A stretch of 8,106 bases of DNA from Acidithiobacillus sp. Lineage in GTDB: Bacteria; Pseudomonadota; Gammaproteobacteria; Acidithiobacillales; Acidithiobacillaceae. Location of the stretch: the NCBI GenBank assembly GCA_027445725.1, contig DAIAVG010000057.1, forward strand, positions 1-8,106, read 5' to 3'. The notes beneath the pieces were generated by a model, which was given only the letters and a program-made list of their open reading frames with translations, did not search any database and was not told the origin of the DNA. A program made the position numbers and the translations under genes. The stretch's first letter is position 1. The number at the start of each line of letters is the position of its first letter. Below, piece after piece: positions 1 through 6,134 of the stretch.

Positions 1-585
1 AAACCGGCAGGGGCGGTCGCGCTGGCCGATATCATTCGAGCGGAATCGCGGGAAGCCCTCGCGCGGCTGAAGGGGATGGGCGTGCAGGTGATGATGTTGA
101 CCGGCGACTCGGCAGCGGTGGCCCGTTGGGTGGCCCAGGAAATGGGGCTGGACGACTATTTCGCCGAAGTGCTCCCTGGACAAAAGGCGGAGAAGATCAA
201 GGCGGTGCAGGCGCGGGGATTGCGCGTGGCCATGGTTGGCGACGGTGTCAACGATGCGCCCGCCCTGGTGGAGGCCGACGTCGGGATCGCCATCGGGGCG
301 GGTACGGACGTCGCCATCGAGTCGGCGGACATCGTGCTGGTCCGTTCCGATCCTCGGGATGTGGCGGCCATCCTCGAACTTTCCCGGGCGACCTATCGCA
401 AGATGATTCAGAACCTGTGGTGGGGTGCCGGCTACAATATCGTAGCGATCCCGCTTGCGGCCGGGGTGGCCTACAGCATCGGCATAGTGTTGTCCCCAGC
501 CGTGGGGGCGGCCCTGATGTCCGTTTCCACCGTGATCGTCGCCGTCAACGCCAAGCTCCTTCAGAGGGTTCGGCTCACCGCCTAG
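1..585 (+). CDS. copB: CopB-type (P1B-3) heavy-metal P-type ATPase, C-terminal part
   Basis: This is the last 194 residues of an inner-membrane P-type ATPase that exports copper or silver ions using ATP. The reading frame is open from base 1, so the 5' end lies outside the window. The fragment starts inside the ATP-binding/P-domain region. It shows TGD (about residues 34-36), the hinge [10 protein letters not shown] (about 80-89), and [12 protein letters not shown] just after it. Two final membrane helices follow. Helix 7 contains N-x5-GYN-x4-P ([14 protein letters not shown]) and helix 8 contains P-x6-MSxST-x5-N. These are the known signatures of subgroup P1B-3 (CopB-type, Cu/Ag) rather than the CopA subgroup. 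The protein ends shortly after helix 8, with no C-terminal extension. The metal-binding CPx motif and any N-terminal His-rich domain are outside the window, so the substrate is inferred. A CopZ gene lies 3.1 kb downstream. Confidence 0.9.
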   Translation, partial: KPAGAVALADIIRAESREALARLKGMGVQVMMLTGDSAAVARWVAQEMGLDDYFAEVLPGQKAEKIKAVQARGLRVAMVGDGVNDAPALVEADVGIAIGAGTDVAIESADIVLVRSDPRDVAAILELSRATYRKMIQNLWWGAGYNIVAIPLAAGVAYSIGIVLSPAVGAALMSVSTVIVAVNAKLLQRVRLTA

Positions 586-684
586 CGCATGGGTCGGGAA
601 GCAGCCAGCATGTCGCTGATCAGGACTTCCCCGAACGCAAGAATGTCGTCACCAACCACTTGAATTCTAAAGGAGGCTCAGGAG

Positions 685-726
685 ATGCTGCATTCCACAA
701 TCGTCCTAACGAGGACCCAGATATGA
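685..726 (+). CDS. Possible 13-codon leader peptide coupled to ubiB
   Basis: A short ORF encoding MLHSTIVLTRTQI starts at ATG 685. It has one of the best Shine-Dalgarno sites in the window: AAAGGAGG at 669-676, 8 bases upstream. Its TGA stop (724-726) overlaps the ubiB ATG (723-725) as ATGA, the usual geometry of translational coupling. ubiB also has its own GAGGA at 711-715, inside this ORF. The peptide has no recognisable domain. It may only bring ribosomes to the ubiB start, or it may be a chance ORF under a site that serves something else. There is no evidence of translation beyond the site and the overlap. Confidence 0.35.
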   Translation: MLHSTIVLTRTQI

Positions 727-2399
727 ATGATATGGAATCCTCTCCCGGACGGTTCTCCATTCGCGATCTGGAGCGCCTACGCCATATTCTTCGGGTTGGA
801 TTTAAACTGGGATGGGCACATTACATTGATCGGCTTCATCTCCAGGAATACCTTCCCCACGGGCACGGGGAAGCAGTATCGCAGGCGCTGAGCGATGCCC
901 AGCGCTTGCGACTGGGCCTGGAAGAATTGGGTCCCACCTTCGTCAAATTCGGCCAGATGCTGAGTATCCGTCAGGACCTCTTCCCGGAGACGGTGATCCA
1001 AGAATTGCAAAAGCTTCAGGATCACGTTCCGACCTTTCCCGCCGAGCAGGCGCGCCATCTCATCGAAGCCGAACTGGGTCGGCCTGTGCCACAGATCTAC
1101 GCCACCTTTGACGACACCCCCTTGGCTGCCGCTTCCATCGCTCAGGTGCACACTGCTACCTTGCCCGATGGCACCGCGGTGGTCATCAAAATCCAAAGAC
1201 CGGACATTGAGCCGGTGATTCAGACGGACCTCGAGATTCTTTTCCTGCTCGCCCGCCTGTTTTACCAACATATCCCGGAGAGCCGCCGCTTTGATCCCGT
1301 CGGCCTTGTCGAAGAGTTCGCGGATACCCTGACCCGCGAGATGGATTTCCGGCGCGAAGGCCACAACGCGGATCAATTCAGTGACATTTTCTCCAACGAA
1401 TCCTCCGTTTACGTCCCCCGTGTGTTTTGGGAATTGTCCAGCCGCCGCATTCTAACCATGGAACACAGCCCGGGCTGCCATCTCGGCACCGATTGCCCCA
1501 GCGACCCGGCCGACCGTCAGCGTCTCGCCGAAAAGCTTGTGCAATTCTATCTGAAGCAGGTATACGAATATGGCTTCTTCCACGGGGATCCGCACCCAGG
1601 CAACATCTTCCTTTTGCCGGACGGGCGCATGTGCTTTCATGATTTCGGCATCGTCGGCCATCTCTCGCCACATGACAGGGACGATTTGCGGGAACTCTTC
1701 CTGGCCGTCATGGCCCGCGACCCCGAATGGGTGGCGGATGTTTACCTGACCATGGGTGGTGCCGCCCCCGACGTTGATCGCAGTACATTCGTACGCGATA
1801 TGAGCGAGGCCCTCGAGCACTATTACGCGGCAGCGGCACAGAGTCCCTCCTTCGCAGCAATCTTTAATCAATTCATGCGCCTGGGACGGCATCACCAAGT
1901 CCATATGCTGCGTCAGTTCTTGCTGGCGTTCAGGGCCTTCGTAATTGTGGAATCAGTAGCAATAAGCCTGGATGTACGCTTCAACATGCTTTCCGCCTTA
2001 CAGGCCTATGCACCCGGTCTATTGGTGCGACAGCTTCTCCCCGACATGACGGAAGCCTTTCCCGGCGCCTATCGGGGATTGTTCACTCTACGGCGGGCCT
2101 TGACAGGATTGCCGGTGGCGCTTACGCATGCGTTGCAGCAGATGGTAAAAGGCGAGCTAACGATAACCGTCGCCAATACAGATATGGGTGACATTTCCAA
2201 TCACCTTGATCGCGCCAGCAATCGCCTGAGCCTGAGCCTGATCATTGCCGCCGTCGTGATCGGCTCCTCCCTGGTTATGGCCTTTCACACCGGTCCCCAT
2301 TACGAAGGCATCCCTGTCCTGGGTCTTATCGGCTACTCGGTGGCCAGTGTGCTCGGCCTGTGGTGGGTGGTCGCCATCCTGCGTTCAGGCAGATTCTGA
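723..2399 (+). CDS. ubiB: UbiB/ABC1 (AarF/ADCK) family atypical kinase
   Basis: This encodes 558 residues, close to the usual length of UbiB. The family consists of membrane-anchored atypical protein-kinase-like ATPases needed for ubiquinone biosynthesis, acting with the other Ubi proteins at the inner membrane. Family motifs appear in order: KFGQ (residues 75-78, the family's KxGQ), the alanine-rich nucleotide loop AAAS (135-138), a lysine in VVIKIQ (K156), ExD (E206/D208), the catalytic loop HGDPHPGN (287-294) and DFG (307-309). Two membrane helices close the protein (about 503-522 and 530-553), as in bacterial UbiB. I chose ATG 723 because GAGGA lies 7 bases upstream and homology-like sequence begins just after it. 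The frame stays open far upstream, but that part overlaps the ATPase gene out of frame. No other ubi gene is nearby, so a general ABC1-kinase role in quinone or lipid homeostasis is also possible. Confidence 0.93.
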   Translation: MNDMESSPGRFSIRDLERLRHILRVGFKLGWAHYIDRLHLQEYLPHGHGEAVSQALSDAQRLRLGLEELGPTFVKFGQMLSIRQDLFPETVIQELQKLQDHVPTFPAEQARHLIEAELGRPVPQIYATFDDTPLAAASIAQVHTATLPDGTAVVIKIQRPDIEPVIQTDLEILFLLARLFYQHIPESRRFDPVGLVEEFADTLTREMDFRREGHNADQFSDIFSNESSVYVPRVFWELSSRRILTMEHSPGCHLGTDCPSDPADRQRLAEKLVQFYLKQVYEYGFFHGDPHPGNIFLLPDGRMCFHDFGIVGHLSPHDRDDLRELFLAVMARDPEWVADVYLTMGGAAPDVDRSTFVRDMSEALEHYYAAAAQSPSFAAIFNQFMRLGRHHQVHMLRQFLLAFRAFVIVESVAISLDVRFNMLSALQAYAPGLLVRQLLPDMTEAFPGAYRGLFTLRRALTGLPVALTHALQQMVKGELTITVANTDMGDISNHLDRASNRLSLSLIIAAVVIGSSLVMAFHTGPHYEGIPVLGLIGYSVASVLGLWWVVAILRSGRF

Positions 2400-2770
2400 A
2401 CGGCCGTCATGGTGGCAACAGCCGGTCCGTGCTCTAGGTGGCGAACCGGCCCCCGCCAACTTGCGTTGCAGGAGGAGCGCCCATTCGAAGCGACCATTTC
2501 CCTCCCCACAGCCTGCATGGGTTTTGCCAACTTTTTTCCGCGAGCCGACATCCAAGGAGGCGTGGTCTAGCCTTATGCTGTGGTTTGGCTCGGTCTTGCC
2601 CTGTTGCCTGGGTGGTTGTCGCGGTTGCCGCGCTTTCGGAGTATGCGACTGGTTCGTTTCTGGTCGTCACTTTTTATTGCGCGTGGTTCAAATCGCTGTC
2701 GGGGCTCGAGTAGACCGCTTGGCAGGGCTGTGGGTTGGGGATAGCTGAATGTTATAGTCGAGCTGGTCTT

Positions 2771-2799
2771 TTGCGTTGATCTGGATGCGGTTGTACAAT
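2771..2799 (+). promoter_or_regulatory. Candidate sigma-70-like promoter of the lycopene cyclase-domain gene
   Basis: TTGCGT (2771-2776) and TACAAT (2794-2799) are separated by exactly 17 bases. The -10 matches 5 of 6 consensus positions and the -35 only 3 of 6. Transcription would begin about 30 bases before the GTG start at 2841, which fits a short untranslated leader. This is a by-eye match only. Confidence 0.3.
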
Positions 2800-2827
2800 C
2801 CTCTCCGTCTGTCGTCGCAACGCTTCT

Positions 2828-2834
2828 GAGAGGA
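2828..2834 (+). promoter_or_regulatory. Ribosome binding site that fixes a GTG start
   Basis: GAGAGGA lies 6 bases before GTG 2841. An ATG at 2836 is out of frame with the long ORF, has only 1 base of spacing and opens just 10 codons. GTG 2841 is therefore the likely start of the membrane protein. Confidence 0.6.
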
Positions 2835-2840
2835 TATGCC

Positions 2841-3563
2841 GTGCACCACTACCACTATGTGTGGTTAACGTGGTCGAGCGCTTTTCTGTTGCCATGGCTT
2901 GGATTGTATCTGCTGTTTCCCAAATGCCGCCGCGTCATGGTCCGGGCCAGCATGCTGACTGCGCCTTTCGGCCTGACGGAACCATTGTTTGTTCCAGTGT
3001 ATTGGAATCCGCCAAGCTTGTTTGACTTGGCTCAAAGAACCGGGTTCGACATCGAAAGTCTGATTTTCTGCTTCGCCATCGGCGGCGTTTGTGTGGTATT
3101 TTATAATGTCCTTGCTGGACGGACAATGCGCCCGCTGGATCCTTCCGAGAAACAGCGTTCTCGCCATCGATTCCATTTCGCCGCATTGCTGGCGCCATTC
3201 CCGGTTTTTATGGTCTTATATCAGTTGCCTTGGAATCCGATTTATCCAGCGATTATATCTATGGCAGTTGGCGCGATGGCGACGATGCTATGCCGCCCCG
3301 ATCTCAAAATAAAAACGCTGGTTGGCGGCGCCTTGTTCCTTGTCTACTACTTGGCTTTCATGCTGGCGCTGAAATGGTCAGCACCCGGCTACATCGAGAG
3401 AGTGTGGAATTTGCCGGCGTTGAGCGGGGTGATGGTTTACGGAATTCCGCTGGAAGAGCTGTTGTTCGGTGCCGTTTTCGGTATGTACTGGAGCAGCATC
3501 TACGAACACATGATGGCGCAGCGTGATGTTGGTAGGGTTCAGTCAATCAGAGACCCAACTTGA
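2841..3563 (+). CDS. Lycopene cyclase domain-containing integral membrane protein
   Basis: This encodes 240 residues starting with GTG. The protein is almost wholly hydrophobic, with about six or seven helices: about 9-26, 72-91, 112-128, 133-150, 159-178 and 200-221, plus a possible one near 36-52. It resembles the CarR/CrtYc-CrtYd type lycopene cyclase domain, which occurs as two related halves. TEPLFVPVYWNPPSLF (46-61) and RTGFDIESLIFCFAIGG (66-82) mark the first half. GIPLEELLFGAVFGMYWSS (201-219) marks the second and carries the P-x-E-E motif linked to cyclase activity. The first half lacks the proline of this motif (DIES). Members of this family may close the rings of lycopene, but no crtE, crtB or crtI gene is present here. 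Substrate and activity are therefore unproven. Codon use looks more A/T-rich than in the flanking ubiB, and the gene stands between sparse intergenic stretches, which hints at separate acquisition. Confidence 0.75.
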   Translation: MHHYHYVWLTWSSAFLLPWLGLYLLFPKCRRVMVRASMLTAPFGLTEPLFVPVYWNPPSLFDLAQRTGFDIESLIFCFAIGGVCVVFYNVLAGRTMRPLDPSEKQRSRHRFHFAALLAPFPVFMVLYQLPWNPIYPAIISMAVGAMATMLCRPDLKIKTLVGGALFLVYYLAFMLALKWSAPGYIERVWNLPALSGVMVYGIPLEELLFGAVFGMYWSSIYEHMMAQRDVGRVQSIRDPT

Positions 3564-3580
3564 AGGCGGAGAAATCGCCG

Positions 3581-3718
3581 ATGGATCGCCAGTCTCGCCG
3601 GGTTTTTAGCCGGGCTAAATTAATGGCGAAGAGGATGAATACTAGTGAGTGGGTTGATGATCACCAGAGCATCGTTGGTCAAGTTTCTCTTTTTACTGTC
3701 CAAGGAGCATTCCCATGA
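3581..3718 (+). CDS. Possible 45-residue small protein or leader ORF coupled to copZ
   Basis: An ORF runs from ATG 3581 to TGA 3716-3718, and that stop overlaps the copZ start (3715) as ATGA. GGAG at 3568-3571 lies 9 bases upstream, so translation is plausible. The product begins with a basic segment (MDRQSRRVFSRAKLMAKRMN) and ends with a neutral, mildly hydrophobic tail. It has no cysteine, no membrane helix and no family I recognise. The copZ ribosome site AAGGAG (3702-3707) lies inside it. It begins 17 bases after the lycopene cyclase-domain gene ends. It may be a leader that couples copZ translation, or simply an open intergenic frame. Confidence 0.3.
   Translation: MDRQSRRVFSRAKLMAKRMNTSEWVDDHQSIVGQVSLFTVQGAFP
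3605..3619 (+). promoter_or_regulatory. Palindrome TTTAGCCGGGCTAAA upstream of copZ
   Basis: Perfect 7-base arms flank a single central G. As RNA it could fold as a 6-bp stem with a CGG loop, but no T-run follows, so it is a poor terminator. It lies about 95 bases before copZ, where an operator could sit. It is not a recognisable CueR, CsoR or ArsR site. A palindrome of this size is not rare by chance. Confidence 0.25.
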
Positions 3719-3924
3719 ATGAAATCAAGATGAAAGTGACAGGCATGACCTGCGGTGGCTGCACCGCCAGTGTGAAGAAAGCGATATCCGTATTGGATCC
3801 TGCTGCCCACGTGGAGGTCGATTTGAAGACTGGTCTGGTCGAGGTGCACAGCGACAAACCCGCGAGCGACATCATAAACCGAATCAAATCGTTGGGGTAT
3901 GGTGTTTCGATAACTTCCGTGTAA
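3715..3924 (+). CDS. copZ: CopZ-like heavy-metal-associated (HMA) domain metallochaperone
   Basis: This is a 69-residue single-domain HMA protein, the normal length for CopZ. These cytosolic chaperones bind Cu(I) through two cysteines and pass it to P1B ATPases. The metal loop GMTCGGCTASV (residues 10-20) places the ligands at C13 and C16, in the GMTCxxC pattern. The rest fits the babbab ferredoxin-like fold and ends with LGYGVSI, where many copper HMA domains carry a GY(D/E/S) motif. ATG 3715 has AAGGAG (3702-3707) 7 bases upstream. The MFS gene starts 25 bases after the stop, so the two are probably co-transcribed. The ATPase fragment at 1-585 is a plausible but distant partner. Cu(I) is the likely ligand; Hg, Zn or Cd binding cannot be excluded from sequence. 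Confidence 0.9.
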   Translation: MNEIKMKVTGMTCGGCTASVKKAISVLDPAAHVEVDLKTGLVEVHSDKPASDIINRIKSLGYGVSITSV

Positions 3925-3949
3925 TTCCCCAATTCAACTGAAGCAGAAC

Positions 3950-5212
3950 ATGGCTCTCACCTCCAAGGTGCCGGCGTCACTGCGCAACTCGCGTGCGCAC
4001 GACCCGCAATTCGCCATCGCCTTGCTGATGGCCATTGTCTTCATTTTATCGCTCGGATACAGTGCCTGGATGCCGTTGCTGCCCTTATATCTACATGGAT
4101 ACATTGCAAGGTCTTCGCCCTCTGCGGTGGCATGGCATGTCGGCATGCTGGCCGGCGTCTACACCTTCGCATTGTTTGCTTTCTCATCGTGGTGGGGCCG
4201 CCGGTCCGACCGATGGGGGCGTATCCATGTTTTGCAATTGGGTTTTGCCGGCTACCTGTTAGGCATGCTTCTGTCGGCGCTCGCCCCCAATCTGACGGCC
4301 GTGTATGCCGCCCGCATCCTGTCGGGCATTGGCGCCGCGGCGGTGATGCCAGCAGCGCAGGCCTACATCGCCGACATCAGCGACATCACGCAACGCAACC
4401 GCCGCTTCGTTTTTCTGGGTAGCGCGAGCTTCATTGGATTCCTGGCTGGCCCTATGCTGGGCAGTTGGCTGGCAGGGCCGGTGATGGGTATGACGGCGGG
4501 CTCGATGCTCTGGATGGTGAATCTGCCGTTACTCGTCATCCCGGTGCTGGGTCTTCCCATGTTGTTGGCTGTGCACCTGTGGATCAAATCATCACCTGCC
4601 CTGCATCCAGCCGTGGTTCTCGCAGCCACCGACAGTGCGGACCGCGCTCGGTTCGCCCGCGCCTCCCTGTTACTGGCAGCAGTTGCGGCCTTCGCGGTTG
4701 GCACCTTCGAAATCGGCTTCAATCTCTTTGGCGGACTGACGCTGAAGGCCGGGACGACTGCCGTGGCCCTTTTGTTTGTGACATGCAGTATATCCATGCT
4801 CGCCGCGCAAGCCACTCTCGTTTGGGAATCCGTCCGTAGACATGTCGACCACCGATGGTTGGCTGCCGCGTTCGCAGTGTCGGCATTGGCCATGGCGATC
4901 ACGCCATGGACGCCGGATGTGGTATCGCTGGGCTTGCTCGTTGCCGTGGTGGCCGCGTCGCTTGGGTTGATCGGGCCGGTGCTTTCGTATGAGTTGCTGG
5001 ATCGCGGCGGCGCGGCGCGGGGCGCGATGCTGGGAAATCTGGCCGCGGCAAGCAACCTCGGACAAGCTCTCGGGTCCTTCGCGGCCGGATGGCTGTTTTC
5101 GTTTCGACCGGGTGGCCCCTTCTGGTTTGCCGCGCTGGTGCTACTGGGGGGATCTCTCGCCGCCTATTTCTATTGGGGCGAGACGCGCCGTAATGTCAGT
5201 CGATTTATTTGA
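3950..5212 (+). CDS. Major facilitator superfamily transporter (DHA1/TetA-like)
   Basis: This encodes 420 residues, the usual length for a 12-helix MFS pump in the inner membrane. Helix 1 lies near 21-39. Motif A, GRRSDRWGR (83-91), stands in the loop between helices 2 and 3. RILSGIGAAAVMPAAQAYIADI (122-143) is typical of helix 4 in drug:H+ antiporters of the TetA/DHA1 group. Motif C, a GP signature of antiporters, appears as GFLAGPMLG (163-171) in helix 5. The central loop around 211-237 links the two halves. The C-terminal half includes RGAMLGNLAAASNLGQALG (357-375), resembling the helix 10-11 region. The start ATG 3950 has only a weak site (GAAGCAG) and sits 25 bases after copZ, so coupling to copZ is likely. 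The substrate cannot be read from sequence. The copZ neighbour hints at metal or metallophore export but does not prove it. Confidence 0.88.
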   Translation: MALTSKVPASLRNSRAHDPQFAIALLMAIVFILSLGYSAWMPLLPLYLHGYIARSSPSAVAWHVGMLAGVYTFALFAFSSWWGRRSDRWGRIHVLQLGFAGYLLGMLLSALAPNLTAVYAARILSGIGAAAVMPAAQAYIADISDITQRNRRFVFLGSASFIGFLAGPMLGSWLAGPVMGMTAGSMLWMVNLPLLVIPVLGLPMLLAVHLWIKSSPALHPAVVLAATDSADRARFARASLLLAAVAAFAVGTFEIGFNLFGGLTLKAGTTAVALLFVTCSISMLAAQATLVWESVRRHVDHRWLAAAFAVSALAMAITPWTPDVVSLGLLVAVVAASLGLIGPVLSYELLDRGGAARGAMLGNLAAASNLGQALGSFAAGWLFSFRPGGPFWFAALVLLGGSLAAYFYWGETRRNVSRFI

Positions 5213-5684
5213 GTCCCACCACGGGCGCATCTTCCCATGCGGCGAGTCTGGGCACTTCGTGAGGAATGAATGACTCGAAGCTCGACCCGGCGGACTCGTT
5301 TCCAGCGAATCGCCTCCATCCGACAGGACCCAAAAAGCATGGAGCATCAAATGCCAAAACGATCGGGTCAACAGAAGACGAAAACCATGCACCCAGAACC
5401 CCCGCCGAGAAACATTGCGCAGTGCTTCGGTTTTCTCCCGCTGTGGCCTTAGCGGCATGATTATCGCGGTGTTACAGGGACCGCCAGCTTTGATACAAAT
5501 GACCGTGGGCGATCTGTGGCTGGCACTGGAAGGGTTGGACCCCACCAAGCGCCGCTAGAGTCTCTCCTGGGAGCGGGTGAATTGACATTATCAGCGTATT
5601 TTTCGCAGTCAAGGGAGCAAAAGCCGGACTATACTTACACTGATGAGGTGGTATTCCGACATTCCCACGGCAGGAGATTGATCA
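5213..5684 (+). other. 472-base stretch without a convincing gene
   Basis: No long gene can be supported here. Several 60-codon frames at 5266-5460 are rich in Pro, His and Lys, have no good ribosome site and match no family I know. A minus-strand frame covering 5141-5548 overlaps the MFS gene and looks random. One small ORF at 5457-5558 encodes 33 residues (MIIAVLQGPPALIQMTVGDL at its start, TKRR at its end). It has a hydrophobic start but no Shine-Dalgarno site. TATACT (5630-5635) is a -10-like hexamer with no acceptable -35 at 16-18 bases. TTGACA (5582-5587) is a perfect -35 hexamer with no -10 at the right distance. The last 100 bases probably contain the promoter for the SHOCT gene. Confidence 0.45.
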
Positions 5685-6134
5685 ATGAGCGGCATGGATG
5701 CATCACGGCGAAAAAAGGGTATCCGCATGGTTGGCGCGGCGACGGGGTCCATGATGGCTCCGGTATTGGCCGTGGCGCAGACGGTCGCCGCCACCACATC
5801 TGGTCCATCAGCGACAACGCAACTGGGACCGGGTGTGCCTTTCTATTATGGTCCAGGCATGATGGGTGGTTGGGGTCCTGGCTATTACGGGTCTAACATG
5901 ATGGACGGTTTCGGGCTGTTTTGGGGGTTGCTGTGCCTACTGGCCATCGTGGGTATCGTGCTCGGAATTGCGTTCCTGATCCGAGGGGCTTTTACCTGGC
6001 AGCATCGAACGGAGCACACGACCGGTATGAGCGATAATGGGAGTGCCGCCCTCAAACTCCTGGATGACCGCTATGCGCGCGGCGAAATCAAGCGTGATGA
6101 ATACCTTGAAAAGCGGGGCGATCTAGGGAAATGA
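5685..6134 (+). CDS. SHOCT-domain membrane protein with Met/Gly-rich segment
   Basis: This encodes 149 residues. The N-terminus resembles a signal peptide: basic residues at 8-14 (RRKKGIR), a hydrophobic run at about 16-30, and a possible AVA|QT cleavage at 31/32. A Gly/Tyr/Met-rich stretch follows (about 48-76), including YYGPGMMGGWGPGYYG and NMMDGFG. A strong membrane helix spans about 77-101. The C-terminus carries a SHOCT domain, LKLLDDRYARGEIKRDEYLE (123-142). SHOCT is a short helical module at protein ends, thought to mediate oligomerisation. AGGAG (5672-5676) lies 8 bases before ATG 5685. The stop overlaps the next ATG as ATGA, so the two products are made together. The paired methionines could bind Cu(I)/Ag(I), which fits the region's copper genes, but this is inference. 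The function of this architecture is not established. Confidence 0.8.
   Translation: MSGMDASRRKKGIRMVGAATGSMMAPVLAVAQTVAATTSGPSATTQLGPGVPFYYGPGMMGGWGPGYYGSNMMDGFGLFWGLLCLLAIVGIVLGIAFLIRGAFTWQHRTEHTTGMSDNGSAALKLLDDRYARGEIKRDEYLEKRGDLGK

Larger units (their letters stand above)
2400..2840 (+). other. 441-base stretch without a convincing gene
   Basis: I find no defensible gene here. Several overlapping ORFs of 70-130 codons occur in different frames, but none has a good ribosome site and none resembles a known family. The most protein-like stretch is the end of the frame finishing at 2713. It reads as hydrophobic (VAWVVVAVAALSEYATG) and could be the remnant of a membrane protein. AAGGAGG at 2554-2560 is a strong Shine-Dalgarno-like sequence, but the next ATG (2575) is 14 bases away, and the GTG at 2562 is followed at once by a TAG. 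GCCGGT (2421-2426) and ACCGGC (2445-2450) could pair, with no T-run after them, so I do not call a terminator. The last 70 bases probably carry the promoter of the next gene. Confidence 0.5.

Noticed and set aside
126..722. N-terminal extension of the ubiB reading frame by about 199 codons
   Set aside because: It overlaps the conserved ATPase gene in another frame, its sequence is Arg/Gly-rich shadow coding, and ubiB homology-like sequence with a good ribosome site starts at 723.
2347..2748. 133-codon plus-strand ORF, Cys/Trp-rich
   Set aside because: It starts inside ubiB without a ribosome site, has shadow-like composition and shows no recognisable domain; the Cys cluster follows from TGT/TGC-rich DNA.
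3575..3599. Three TCGCC direct repeats at 3575, 3586 and 3595
   Set aside because: The unit is too short and the spacing uneven (11 and 9 bases); chance is a sufficient explanation.
4363..5055. 230-codon minus-strand ORF
   Set aside because: It is an antisense shadow of the MFS gene with Ala/Thr/Ser/Arg-rich composition typical of reversed coding DNA.
5141..5548. 135-codon minus-strand ORF
   Set aside because: It overlaps the MFS C-terminus in antisense, has no ribosome site seen and a low-complexity, random-looking product.
5582..5610. Promoter based on the perfect TTGACA at 5582-5587
   Set aside because: No -10-like hexamer lies 16-18 bases downstream; the later TATACT (5630) is too far away.
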